Positions 20,411 to 29,023 of a stretch of 64,000 nucleotides of DNA are shown here, in pieces. The notes under the pieces are model-generated. The model saw nothing but the letters and a program-made list of their open reading frames with translations, made no database searches and was not told where the DNA came from. Made by a program: the position numbers and the translations under genes. Source of the stretch: Microbacterium faecale (lineage in GTDB: Bacteria; Actinomycetota; Actinomycetes; Actinomycetales; Microbacteriaceae); NCBI RefSeq assembly GCF_014640975.1, contig NZ_BMHO01000001.1, forward strand, positions 320,166-384,165, written 5' to 3'. The first letter of the stretch is position 1. Each line of letters opens with the position of its first letter.

Positions 20411-21427
20411 TCAGCCCCGGCCTTCCTTCGCGTAGGGGTTGAGCAGGGCGTCCTTGATCTCGTCGGGCACACCCTCCTCGGTCGCGCTCGGGCCATCGGC
20501 GGGCGGGAACGACTCCGTCATCGACATCGGCATGGTGCCGTTGCGATAGAAGTTGTTGGATCCGAGCGACGGCTTCCAGGTGTTCGGCTGCCAGTCCGGC
20601 ACGTAGTTGCGGTAGCCGCCCGTGTTGAGCTCGATGCGCAGGCTCGACGGCTCGCGGTAGTAGAGGAAGTTCTGCTCGCCGATGCCGTGGATCGAGGGAC
20701 CGTATTCGATCGCCGTGCCGTTCTCCATGAGCACGTCCGCGGCGATGAGTAGTTCCTCGCGGGTGTCTACCCAGAACGCGAAGTGGTTCACGCGACCGGC
20801 GCGCGTGGATCCGTCGAGCACGACGCCGAGGTCGTGCGACTTCTCGTTCGTGGTCAGCACGCTGAACACCGAGATGGGCGCCTCGTCGAGGATGGTGCGC
20901 GCCATGATGCGGAAGCCCAGGACGCGCTCGTACCAGGCCGCGAACTCGTCGACGTCCTTCGCCGCGATCGTGACGTGGTCGAGCTGACGCGGAGCGCCGG
21001 CGTGCGACGAGCGACGCTGCGGACGGTCGGGGTAGATCGACGCGATGTCGGATCCGCTCTGGTAGTGCTCGACGTCCCAGTGGAGCGTCATCGGGTGGCC
21101 CTGCGGGCCGATGAAGCGGTACGCGCGTCCGATGGTGTGCTCGTCCGACCACTCGCCCTCGACGCCCTCGGCCTCGAGTCGCTTGACGGCCTCTTCGAGC
21201 GCCTCCGGGCTCGACGTGCGCCAGCCGGCCGTGTGGAGCGCGGGCTCGTCACCCGGCATGACGACGACGCTGTAGCGGTAGTAGTCACCCCAGCAGCGCA
21301 GGTAGACGGCGCCGTCGATGCGGTCCGTGACCTGCAGGCCGACCTGCTCCTCGTAGAACTTCACGGACGCGTCAACGTCAGGCGTCGTGATCGCCACGAA
21401 CGACAGATGCGACAACAGCTTGATCAT
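20411..21427 (-). CDS. Extradiol ring-cleavage dioxygenase (VOC superfamily)
   Basis: This 338-residue type I extradiol dioxygenase has two vicinal-oxygen-chelate domains. The iron ligands are visible in the second: H151 in LDHVTIAA, H215 in VNHFAFWVD and E266 in LRIELNTGG, with second-sphere H198 in NEKSHDLG and Y256/Y257. This points to meta-cleavage of a catecholic ring, as in 2,3-dihydroxybiphenyl or catechol 2,3-dioxygenases. A C-terminal tail of about 60 residues after the last ligand is longer than usual. AAAGGG lies upstream of the ATG. It is central to the aromatic operon. Confidence 0.9.
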   Translation of the reverse strand: MIKLLSHLSFVAITTPDVDASVKFYEEQVGLQVTDRIDGAVYLRCWGDYYRYSVVVMPGDEPALHTAGWRTSSPEALEEAVKRLEAEGVEGEWSDEHTIGRAYRFIGPQGHPMTLHWDVEHYQSGSDIASIYPDRPQRRSSHAGAPRQLDHVTIAAKDVDEFAAWYERVLGFRIMARTILDEAPISVFSVLTTNEKSHDLGVVLDGSTRAGRVNHFAFWVDTREELLIAADVLMENGTAIEYGPSIHGIGEQNFLYYREPSSLRIELNTGGYRNYVPDWQPNTWKPSLGSNNFYRNGTMPMSMTESFPPADGPSATEEGVPDEIKDALLNPYAKEGRG

Positions 21428-21469
21428 CTTCGATCCCTTTCATCGGGTTGCTATGGTTCCACTCTCGAC

Positions 21470-21513
21470 GATTCGGGCACATCAGGGAACCCGAATCTGT
21501 GTATTCGGCGAAT
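21470..21513. repeat. Cluster of GATTCG inverted repeats upstream of the dioxygenase gene
   Basis: GATTCGGG (21470-21477) and CCCGAATC (21490-21497) form an 8-bp inverted repeat with a 12-base spacer, and ATTCGGCGAAT (21503-21513) is a perfect palindrome. They lie in the only sizable gap (21428-21522) inside the aromatic operon. They may be a regulator site for an internal promoter or the end of the GMC oxidase transcript. Confidence 0.4.
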
Positions 21514-21522
21514 CGACGCGAT

Positions 21523-23145
21523 TTATACCCCGGTGGCGGCTTCCTCGCCGGGCCGCGACGGGCCCGACGCGCGGTCGCCCGGCAGCCGCGCCGCCGCATC
21601 GCGCGCACCGCGTACCGCGATCGCGACCGACATGAGCGTCGGATTCATCGTCGTCGCGGTGGGGATCGTCCCGTTCCCGCCGACGTAGAGGTTGTCGAAC
21701 CCCCACACGCGCGAATGCGGATCCGCGACGCTCGTGCCGTCGTCGGTCGAGCCCAGTCGTGTCGTGCCCTGGTAGTGCAGACTCGACCCCGCCGGCATGA
21801 GGCGCGGATCCGCGATGAACTCGCCGAGCGCCTCGCCCGCGCGGCGTAGGTGAGCCGTGCCGTCGGCGATCTCCGCCTCTTCCTCGGGCGTGAGCGCGTA
21901 CTCGATCGTGAAGTTCGGCATGCCGCGATAATCGAGCTCGGAATCGGAGAAGACGATCCCGTCCTCGACCCGCGGACGCTTGCGCATGCCGTACCCCATA
22001 TTGACGTACCCCCAGGCGTTTCCTGCGCGCGGATGGTCGGCGGACAGCGGGAACGGCGGCTGTTCCGCATACATCACCTGGAGGGAGAACGGATGGTAGG
22101 GCTCGGAGAACGGGATCCGATTCACGGCCGCCACCGGGTCGACCGGGTTCGCGGCGCGGCGCGCGAGCTCACCCGCGAGGTCGTCATCGGTCGAGAAGCG
22201 GCGCATCCGCTCGGCGTCGAGCGCGACGGTCGAGATGACGACGGGGTGCTCCGTCAGGTAGCGCCCGAGGGCCGCTGGGCGGACGCCGGACGCCCAGAGC
22301 AGCTGCGGCGTGCGGAAGGCGTCGGCCGCGACGACGACGAGGTCAGCGTGCAGGGTCTCGGTCTCCCGCGTGCGCAGATCCTCGACGACGACGCCGGTCG
22401 CGCGGGACCCCTCGTGTGCGATGCTCCGCACGAGGGAGAGGTCGCGCAGGGTGAAGCGCTCGGAGATCGGCGACGACGCCTCCACGAGCGGGCCGAGGAC
22501 GACGTCGGCCCCCGCCCACCGCACCGTGCCGTCGGGCTGCGGATCACCCGCGACCGGCAGCGTGCTCGGCCCGAACCCCTCGGGGAGCTCGCTGGCGAAC
22601 TCCTCGGCGAGCAGAGACCGGATCGCGGCGCCGACGGCCGAATCCGCGAAGGCGGCGCTCTGCACGTGGAGGAGCCGCTCGGCGTCGTCGATCAGCCGAC
22701 TCCACTCGGCGTCGTCGATGAAGTCGACGCGCTCGGATCCGGTCGGCCGCGGCGTCGCGCACGTCCAGTGCGCGCCCATGCCGCCGACGTTCGTCGACGC
22801 CGCCGCGGCGGGAAACTGCGGGGCGTGCGCGGATCCGCTGCCCCCGAAGTCGAGCAGGTGCGTTCCCTCGCGTGCCGTGAACATGCCCTCGACGACGGTG
22901 CCCTCGGGGATCCCGAGCGTCTCGCGGTGCTCGCCCGACTGGGGCCCCTGGGAGACCTCGCGGGCGCGCGCCTTCTCGGCGGGATCCGCGATGTTGCGGA
23001 CACTTTCGCCCGGCTTCTCCGTAAGCTGCGGCCCCGCCTCGAACATCACGACGCGAGCCGTCGGATGACTCTCGAGGATGACGCGGGCGTATGCGGATCC
23101 GACGGGTCCGCTGCCGACGATGGCGACGGTGGGCGAAGCGGTCAT
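21523..23145 (-). CDS. GMC-family FAD oxidoreductase (pyranose/C-glycoside 3-oxidase-like)
   Basis: This 540-residue flavoprotein resembles pyranose 2-oxidases and the CarA-type C-glycoside 3-oxidases. The FAD-binding start is VAIVGSGPVGSAYARVI. The catalytic pair is H457 in SLHYQGTTRLG and N501 in MNPTLMSVAIAVRGAR, the His/Asn combination of sugar-oxidising GMC members. There is no signal peptide, so it works in the cytoplasm. GAGGAG precedes the ATG at 23145. It lies between an MFS transporter and an aromatic pathway, which fits oxidation of an imported glycoside before release of the aglycone. It is clearly related to the oxidase at 36855-38375. Confidence 0.85.
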   Translation of the reverse strand: MTASPTVAIVGSGPVGSAYARVILESHPTARVVMFEAGPQLTEKPGESVRNIADPAEKARAREVSQGPQSGEHRETLGIPEGTVVEGMFTAREGTHLLDFGGSGSAHAPQFPAAAASTNVGGMGAHWTCATPRPTGSERVDFIDDAEWSRLIDDAERLLHVQSAAFADSAVGAAIRSLLAEEFASELPEGFGPSTLPVAGDPQPDGTVRWAGADVVLGPLVEASSPISERFTLRDLSLVRSIAHEGSRATGVVVEDLRTRETETLHADLVVVAADAFRTPQLLWASGVRPAALGRYLTEHPVVISTVALDAERMRRFSTDDDLAGELARRAANPVDPVAAVNRIPFSEPYHPFSLQVMYAEQPPFPLSADHPRAGNAWGYVNMGYGMRKRPRVEDGIVFSDSELDYRGMPNFTIEYALTPEEEAEIADGTAHLRRAGEALGEFIADPRLMPAGSSLHYQGTTRLGSTDDGTSVADPHSRVWGFDNLYVGGNGTIPTATTMNPTLMSVAIAVRGARDAAARLPGDRASGPSRPGEEAATGV

Positions 23146-23155
23146 AGGGGTCTCC

Positions 23156-24637
23156 TCAGGTGGTGGTCTGGTGGGACGGTGTGGGGGCGGGGTGTGCATC
23201 GTCGATGCGGCCGGCGGGAAGCAGGAGGGCGATGAGGAAGCCGATCACATAGACCGCGGCGAGCGCCCCGAACACGGGGCTCACGACGGTCGCGTACGCG
23301 TCGACGACGGCCGCCTGCACGCCGTCGGACGCGGCGCGGATCTCGCTCGGGGTGAGGGACGCGATGTCGGCTCCGAGGAGCGCGGCGACGCCGGATCCGA
23401 TGATCCCGCCGACGATCGCGGTGGCGACGGTGGATCCGATCTGGCGCACGAGATTGACGGCCGCGGTCGCGGCGCCCGTGCTCTCCCGCGGCACCGAGCT
23501 CTGGGCGACGGCGACGACGAGGCTCATGAAGGCGCCCGTGCCGATCCCGACGACCGCCATCGCGGCCATGGGCACACCGAGCGGCAGGCCCGTGGGGAGG
23601 AACGCCATCGTCGCAAGACCGGCGGCGGAGATGAGGGGGCCCGCAATCGCGTAGCGACGGTAGTGGCCCGTGCGCCCGACAAGCCATCCGGTGCCGAGAC
23701 TCGCGACGAGCATGCCGAACACGGTCGCGATGGGCACGAAGCCCGAGACGGTCGCCGTGACTCCGTACGCCATCTGGATGAACGTCGGGACGTAGGCGAC
23801 GATCGCGAACAGCCCGACGCCGATGATCGCGGACAGCGCGGTCGCGGCGGCCATACGCCGGTCGCGGAAGATCTCGAGGGCGACGAGCGGGTGCGTGGCG
23901 CGGCGCTCGATCGCGACGAAGGCCGTGAAAGCGACTGCGGCGAGCACGACCGCCGCGACCGCCGGTGCTCCCGCGCCCTCGCCGAACCACGTCACACCGA
24001 GCACGAGTGCGGTCATTCCGGTCGCGAAGGCGATGGCGCCGGGGACGTCGATGCGGGGGCGCCGTTCGGCTCGCGCCACACGGGGCAGGGCGGAGGCCGC
24101 GAACACGAGCGCGATGCCGCCGACCGGGAGGTTGATCCAGAACACCCACGGCCAGCCCCAGGTGTCGGTGATGACGCCTCCGATGAGCGGGCCGGCCACG
24201 ATGGCCACGGGGAATGCGGCGCCGATGACGCTCATGTATTGCGCACGACGGCGCGGTTCGGCGATGTACGCGACGAGGGTCTGCGACATGAGCTGAATCC
24301 CGGCGGCGCCGATGCCCTGCACGACGCGCGCGACGACGAGGCTCGTCATGTTCCAGGCGAATCCGCACGCGAGGGACGCGGCGAGGAAGAGCGTGATCGA
24401 CGCGAGGAAGACGGTGCGCGGACCGATCGCGTCGCCGAGGCGCCCCATGACGGGGAGGAGCACCGTGCTGGCGAGGGTGTAGGCGACGATGATCCAGCTC
24501 ATGTGCGCGAGCGCGCCGAGATCGCCGGCGATCGTCGCGAGCGACGTCGCCACGACGGTGTGATCGAGCGCGCCGAGGAGCGCGACGACGAAGAGTGCGC
24601 CGACGACGAGGCGCGTACGGAGCGGTGAGAGGTTCAT
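23156..24637 (-). CDS. MFS transporter, DHA2 (14-helix) family
   Basis: This 493-residue membrane protein has the 14-helix EmrB/QacA layout, with a motif A-like GRLGDAIGPRTVF in the first cytoplasmic loop, RVVQGIGAAGIQL in helix 4 and PVAIVAGPLIGGVI as motif C. Members are proton-driven exporters of aromatic or amphipathic compounds, although some catabolic clusters use them for uptake. The start at 24637 is chosen because the first helix begins about 10 residues later; no good ribosome site is visible. It is the first gene of the aromatic operon and diverges from the LysR regulator. Confidence 0.88.
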   Translation of the reverse strand: MNLSPLRTRLVVGALFVVALLGALDHTVVATSLATIAGDLGALAHMSWIIVAYTLASTVLLPVMGRLGDAIGPRTVFLASITLFLAASLACGFAWNMTSLVVARVVQGIGAAGIQLMSQTLVAYIAEPRRRAQYMSVIGAAFPVAIVAGPLIGGVITDTWGWPWVFWINLPVGGIALVFAASALPRVARAERRPRIDVPGAIAFATGMTALVLGVTWFGEGAGAPAVAAVVLAAVAFTAFVAIERRATHPLVALEIFRDRRMAAATALSAIIGVGLFAIVAYVPTFIQMAYGVTATVSGFVPIATVFGMLVASLGTGWLVGRTGHYRRYAIAGPLISAAGLATMAFLPTGLPLGVPMAAMAVVGIGTGAFMSLVVAVAQSSVPRESTGAATAAVNLVRQIGSTVATAIVGGIIGSGVAALLGADIASLTPSEIRAASDGVQAAVVDAYATVVSPVFGALAAVYVIGFLIALLLPAGRIDDAHPAPTPSHQTTT

Positions 24638-24909
24638 AGGATGTGGCCCGAAACGACCGGGCTGTCGACTCGACCAGGTGTGCCTCACGGACCTCGTCGG
24701 CGGTGAGGACGGGCCCTCGGGGCCCCGATGTCGATGCCACCCTACCACCCTTAGGTAGCTTTACGACATAAGTGTGCCTGATGCTGACTATAATGAATTC
24801 ACCCGACGGTGATCGACGCCTCTGATACTCCTCTTCTGCTCGATAGATCAGACGGATAGAATGGCGCCACCTCATCGATGAGAGAACCCGACAGGAGGAG
24901 TATTCCGCC
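24638..24909. other. Divergent regulatory region, MFS/LysR
   Basis: This 272-base gap is the longest in the window. It contains an AT-rich core (about 24745-24800) with a TATAAT at 24789-24794 and a TTACGACATAAGTG element at 24761-24774 that recurs upstream of the sugar importer operon. A GC-rich hairpin (around 24709-24726) lies in the presumed leader of the MFS transcript. No coding sequence was seen. Confidence 0.5.
24834..24862 (+). promoter_or_regulatory. Promoter of the LysR gene
   Basis: TTCTGC (24834-24839) and TAGAAT (24857-24862) are separated by 17 bp and read into the LysR gene, leaving a leader of roughly 40 bases that contains an AGGAGG ribosome site. Confidence 0.55.
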
Positions 24910-25845
24910 GTGTCCGACGCCCCCCTGCTGTCCCGACTGGACCTCAATCTCCTCATTTCGCTCGACGCCCTGCTCACCGAGCGCAGCGTCACGCGGGCCG
25001 CCGAGCGCCTGCACCTCAGCCAGCCCGCGCTCAGCGCGTCGCTGTCGCGCCTGCGCACCCACTTCAACGACCCGATCCTCGCCCGCCGCGGCAACTCCTA
25101 CGAGCTCACGCCGTTCGCCGTGCGACTCACGGACCACACGGCGACGGCGCTCGAGGCGGCGCGCCGCGTCTTCGAGGCCCAGGCCGCGTGGGATCCGGAG
25201 CAGTCGACGCGCGAATTCTCGATCTACGGATCCGACTACGCCTTCGCGACGCTCGGGCGCGAGGTGAGCCGCCTCGCCAGCCTGCGCGCGCCGGGCGTGC
25301 GGCTGCGGTTCCAGATGCACAACCCGCTCATCGTCGAGGAAGCCGCAACCCGGCTCCGACAGGCCGACGCGCTCCTCATCCCCCACGGCTTCCTCAACGA
25401 CCTCCCGTACACCGACCTCTGGCACGACCGGTGGGTCGGGATCCGCAGCTCGGACGACCCGCGGGTGACCGCGCCCGTCACGATGGAGGATCTCGCCGAG
25501 CGGCCGTGGGTCCTCACCTGGCATGCCCGCGAGGCGTTCACCTCCGCCCAGCGACAGGTGCAGCAGCTCGGCATCGAGCAGCGGATCGAGGTGGTGGTCG
25601 AGAGCTTCCTCGCGCTCGGACACTTCGTCGAGGGCACGGACCGGTTCGGCATCGTGCACGAATCCCTCGCATCGTCCCTCGAGGGATCCGCGAAGGTCGC
25701 CCGCTTTGAGCTCCCCTTCGAAGCGACTCCGGTGCTCAACGCGATGTGGTGGCATCCGATCCACGAGCGAGACCCCGAGCACGCGTGGCTGCGCGAACTG
25801 TTCGTCGAGGCCGCGGCGACGCTGGGGGCGCGCGCCGCCGCGTGA
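24910..25845 (+). CDS. LysR-family transcriptional regulator
   Basis: This 311-residue regulator has an N-terminal winged helix (NLLISLDALLTERSVTRAA, then LHLSQPALSASLSRLR and FNDPILARRG) of the NodD/NahR-like subgroup, followed by a substrate-binding domain. The GTG start at 24910 follows AGGAGG. It is divergent from the aromatic operon and most likely activates it in response to an aromatic inducer, as NahR does with salicylate. The inducer here is not known. Confidence 0.92.
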   Translation: MSDAPLLSRLDLNLLISLDALLTERSVTRAAERLHLSQPALSASLSRLRTHFNDPILARRGNSYELTPFAVRLTDHTATALEAARRVFEAQAAWDPEQSTREFSIYGSDYAFATLGREVSRLASLRAPGVRLRFQMHNPLIVEEAATRLRQADALLIPHGFLNDLPYTDLWHDRWVGIRSSDDPRVTAPVTMEDLAERPWVLTWHAREAFTSAQRQVQQLGIEQRIEVVVESFLALGHFVEGTDRFGIVHESLASSLEGSAKVARFELPFEATPVLNAMWWHPIHERDPEHAWLRELFVEAAATLGARAAA

Positions 25846-25883
25846 CCGCACGGGTCGAACGGCGCACCATACGTGACGACGGA

Positions 25884-26618
25884 TCAGCCGTCGAGCGCCT
25901 CCGCCACCCGCAGGTCGGCCGCGAGGTCCCCGAGATCCGTGACCGGCCCGCCGTTCAGTGCGGCGAGCGCGCGACGGAGGGCATGGCGCTCCGTCGTCTC
26001 CCAGCGGCGCGGCGCGCGGAGCGCACCCGCGGACGTGGTCATCGTCACGTTGAGGTCACCGCCCGTGCCGTCCGCGGCGATCGTCACGCGCGCCTCGCCG
26101 AGCGCCTCGACGCGGAGGCTCGCGCCGCGACTGCGGGCGGACGGCGACGCGACCGTGAGCGTGATCGCCTCGCCACGCGGGCCGTCGAGCAGGGCGAGGC
26201 CGACGGGATCCACGGCGCGCACCGTCGGGACGCCTCCGGTGAGGATCCGGATCCAGCCGGCCGCGTCCGCCACGGCGGCCGCGCGTTCGGGCGGAGTGGC
26301 GACGACGTCTGCGACGACGTGTCGCGGCTGCTCCGCACGGGCGCTCACCGAATCGGATTCATCGGCTCGCAGGCGCGGGCGGGCGAGGACGATCGGCACG
26401 CGCGCCCCGGTGACTTCTGCCGCCTCGGCTGACGTGGCGCTGGAGACGTCGGCGACGACCACGGCCGCCGCACCCTGCGCGATCGCCCACCTCACGGCAG
26501 CGAGGCTGGGGACCACGACGACCGCCCCGGCCGGTTCCGCACCGAGCGACGCGCTCAGCGGCAGCTCCGCCGCCGCCGCGCGATACGCGGCCAGCTCGGT
26601 AGTGATCACGCGCGTCAC
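25884..26618 (-). CDS. Uncharacterised partner of the Gfo/Idh oxidoreductase
   Basis: I do not recognise this 244-residue protein. The N-terminal half has a parallel beta-alpha pattern (GAVVVVPSLAAVRWAIAQG, AAAVVVADVSS, PIVLARPRLR) without a GxGxxG nucleotide motif. The C-terminal half ends RHALRRALAALNGG and DLAADLRVAEAL, which resembles the tail of Gfo/Idh/MocA enzymes. The GTG start at 26618 overlaps the dehydrogenase stop by four bases, so the two are almost certainly made together. It could be a degenerate Gfo/Idh paralogue acting as a second subunit. That is inference. Confidence 0.7.
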   Translation of the reverse strand: MTRVITTELAAYRAAAAELPLSASLGAEPAGAVVVVPSLAAVRWAIAQGAAAVVVADVSSATSAEAAEVTGARVPIVLARPRLRADESDSVSARAEQPRHVVADVVATPPERAAAVADAAGWIRILTGGVPTVRAVDPVGLALLDGPRGEAITLTVASPSARSRGASLRVEALGEARVTIAADGTGGDLNVTMTTSAGALRAPRRWETTERHALRRALAALNGGPVTDLGDLAADLRVAEALDG

Positions 26619-27664
26619 GACGCCGCCTCGGCGCGAATCCACTCGGCGGCGGCATCGGCGAGCGCGATCGCGAAGTGCGCGTCCGCGGCAACTTCGTCGT
26701 ATTCCGTGGTCTGCCCGCCATCTATGAGTGCCGCCAGCGCTCGCCACTCCGCGACGTACCCGTCCTCGGGATCCGTGGGGTAGCGAATTTCCCGCCCATC
26801 CGCGTCGCGCACGGTGACCGCCGCGCTGCCGCGATGCACGAACGCCGGTGGGAAGTCGATATCGATCTCGTCTCCGTCGGTGAGGATCCGGATCCGCCAG
26901 AGAGCGTCGGCGCCGCCGGCCAGCATGACGGCGGTGAGGCTGACGGGTACGCCACTCGCGACGAACCCGACGGAGCACCCGATCGGCGGGGCGGGGCGCG
27001 CGAATGCGACGCGCTCGAGGTCCGGGGCGAGGTCGCGCACGAGGGGCAGGTCGTGGATCGCGAGCCCGAGGATCAGCTGGCGCACGATGGCGGCGACCAC
27101 CGCGGGGTTCCCCCAATCGGGGGCGGGACGCCTGCCCCCAGGCGCCATCGCGGGCAACTCGGTGACGGCCTCGTGGTATCGCCCGTTCGGCGGCAATGCG
27201 AGCGTGACCGATATCCCGCGCACGCGCCATTCCCGCTCCAGCATGTAGTGCTTCGCCCGCCCCCACGCGGGGTCGTGCAGGTGATTCGTGCCGACCACGA
27301 GCGCCGTGCCGTGCGCGCGGCACGCCTCGATCACTCGATCGACCTCGTCGTGCGTCGTGCCGAGGGGCTTCTCGCAGAGGATCGCGCGCTTGCGTGCGTG
27401 CGCTGCGGCGATCGCCTGAGCGGCGTGCAGCTCAGGCGGGCTGCAGATCGCGACGACCTCGACGGCGGGGTCGGCGATCACATCTGCCGCGTCGCTCGTT
27501 GCCCGTGCGCCGGTGCGCGCCGCGAGGTCGGCCGCTCGCCCGCTGCCGCCGTCAGCGACGCGCACGACGCGAAAGCTCTCGCCGAGGCGCGCCAGCGTCG
27601 GCAGGTGCAGCGCGGAGACACCAGGCCCCGCGCCGATCATCCCCACGCCCCATTGAGCAGCCAT
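26615..27664 (-). CDS. Gfo/Idh/MocA-family NAD(P)-dependent oxidoreductase
   Basis: This 349-residue dehydrogenase has an N-terminal Rossmann domain (GVGMIGAGPGVSALHLP) and the family EKP motif (AILCEKPLGTTHDE) that carries the conserved Lys near the sugar. A beta-sheet domain follows. Family members oxidise sugars or glycosides, often at C3 (for example ThuB and DgpA). The ATG at 27664 lies just before the Rossmann strand; the ribosome site is weak. It diverges from the ROK regulator and is followed by its overlapping partner gene. With the CGD genes downstream it may make 3-keto-glycosides by an NAD route, parallel to the GMC oxidases. Confidence 0.87.
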   Translation of the reverse strand: MAAQWGVGMIGAGPGVSALHLPTLARLGESFRVVRVADGGSGRAADLAARTGARATSDAADVIADPAVEVVAICSPPELHAAQAIAAAHARKRAILCEKPLGTTHDEVDRVIEACRAHGTALVVGTNHLHDPAWGRAKHYMLEREWRVRGISVTLALPPNGRYHEAVTELPAMAPGGRRPAPDWGNPAVVAAIVRQLILGLAIHDLPLVRDLAPDLERVAFARPAPPIGCSVGFVASGVPVSLTAVMLAGGADALWRIRILTDGDEIDIDFPPAFVHRGSAAVTVRDADGREIRYPTDPEDGYVAEWRALAALIDGGQTTEYDEVAADAHFAIALADAAAEWIRAEAAS

Positions 27665-27673
27665 ACCCGACTC

Positions 27674-27687
27674 ACTTACGTAGAAAA
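27674..27687. promoter_or_regulatory. ACTTACGTAGAAAA motif in the ROK/Gfo-Idh divergent region
   Basis: This 14-base sequence, with a TACGTA core, lies 10 bases upstream of the Gfo/Idh start and 75 bases upstream of the ROK start. An identical copy on the opposite strand lies within the promoter spacer of the CGD operon (36810-36823). It is probably the operator of a shared regulator, perhaps the ROK protein. Confidence 0.5.
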
Positions 27688-27762
27688 TCAACTTAAGCGG
27701 CAACGAATTCGACGATAACGCATACACTCGGTGAGATACGTCACTCTCATCAGGAAGATTCC

Positions 27763-29022
27763 ATGGGCACCGGATCTACGCTGCGGTTCGCCGCACAGAC
27801 CGACGAGGTCACCAGCCTCCTCAGGATCGTCAACCTCGTCCGCACACGCGAAGCGGTCACCCGGCCCGAGATCGGGCGCCTCACGGGCCTCGGCCGCGGC
27901 GTCGTCACGCAGCGCATCGACCACGCGATCGACATGGGCTTCCTCGAGGACGCCGACCTCGCGCCCTCCACGGGCGGACGCTCGGCGCGCACCCTGCGGT
28001 TCCGCGCGGAGCGCGGTCGAATCATCGTCTGCGCGCTCGGCGCGCAGCACATCCACGTCGGCATCACGGATCTCGAGGGGAACATCGTCGACGACACGCA
28101 CGTCGTCTGGCAGATCGCCCAGGGCCCCCAGGCGACGCTCGAACGGGCGATCGTGCTCGTCGATGAGCTCGTCACGCAGCACGGCGAGCGCGACGTGTGG
28201 GCCGTGGTCGTCGGCCTTCCGGGCCCCGTCGACTTCGCGACCGGCCGTCCCGTCGCGCCCCCCATCATGCCCGGCTGGAACGAGTTCGACGTGCGCGCGC
28301 CCTTCGAAGAGCGGTACGAGGCGCCCGTGTGGGTCGACAACGACGTGAACATGCTCGTCCTCACGGAGCGCGAGGGCCGCCGAGCGCCGCATGAAGACAT
28401 GATCTACATGAAGATCGGCTCGGGCGTCGGATCCGCCCTGCTCTCGCGCGGCCGTCTCCACCGCGGCGCGAACGGATCTGCGGGCGACATCGGCCACGTC
28501 CGCATCGCGGGCGCCGAGGAACAGTGCCGCTGCGGAAAGACCGGCTGCCTCGAGGCGGTCGCCGGCGGTTGGGCCCTCATCCGCGACGCCGAGCGCGCCA
28601 TCGCCGACGGCGCGACGTCAGTGCTCGCGGATCGCGTCGCCGCCGGTGAGCCGCTCCAACCCGAGCACATCACGCTCGCGGTGCGCGACGGGGACGCACT
28701 CGCGCTGAAGCTCGTGCAGACCTCGGCGCGGGTGGCGGGCGATGCGCTCGCCGTGCTCGTGAACATGTTCAACCCGAAGACGATCATCATCGGCGGGGCG
28801 ATCGCGAGCGCCGGCGAGGTGATGCTCGCCGAGGTGCGGCAGCGGATCTACGAGCTGTCCCTCCCCCTCGCGACGCGAGACCTCGTGATCGATACGTCGC
28901 GCAAGGATCAGTCGGCGCCCATCTCGGGCGGTGCGGAGCTCGCCATCGAGGAGCTCTTCGAGACCACCTTCCCGCGCTGGTTCGCGGACGCGAGGCCGTC
29001 GCCGGCCCTCACGCGGGTGTGA
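27763..29022 (+). CDS. ROK-family transcriptional regulator
   Basis: This 419-residue protein joins an N-terminal winged helix (SLLRIVNLVRTREAVTRPEI and GLGRGVVTQRIDHAID) to a ROK sugar-kinase fold. The kinase half has VVVGLPGPVDFATGRP, the phosphate loop GSGVGSALL and the zinc motif GHVRIAGAEEQCRCGKTGC. This layout is that of NagC/XylR-type repressors. AGGAAG lies before the ATG. It diverges from the Gfo/Idh gene and is followed two bases later by a CGD-like fusion gene, so it is well placed to regulate both and the other CGD operons. Confidence 0.92.
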   Translation: MGTGSTLRFAAQTDEVTSLLRIVNLVRTREAVTRPEIGRLTGLGRGVVTQRIDHAIDMGFLEDADLAPSTGGRSARTLRFRAERGRIIVCALGAQHIHVGITDLEGNIVDDTHVVWQIAQGPQATLERAIVLVDELVTQHGERDVWAVVVGLPGPVDFATGRPVAPPIMPGWNEFDVRAPFEERYEAPVWVDNDVNMLVLTEREGRRAPHEDMIYMKIGSGVGSALLSRGRLHRGANGSAGDIGHVRIAGAEEQCRCGKTGCLEAVAGGWALIRDAERAIADGATSVLADRVAAGEPLQPEHITLAVRDGDALALKLVQTSARVAGDALAVLVNMFNPKTIIIGGAIASAGEVMLAEVRQRIYELSLPLATRDLVIDTSRKDQSAPISGGAELAIEELFETTFPRWFADARPSPALTRV

Positions 29023-29023
29023 C

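Noticed and set aside
23078..24628. A 516-codon plus-strand open frame opposite the MFS gene
   Set aside because: Its product is almost wholly Arg/Asp/Gly/His-rich, the mirror of a hydrophobic transporter on the other strand.
27663..27691. TTGATT-17-GGGTAT as the Gfo/Idh promoter
   Set aside because: The -10 box would overlap the ATG at 27664, so the transcript would start inside the gene.
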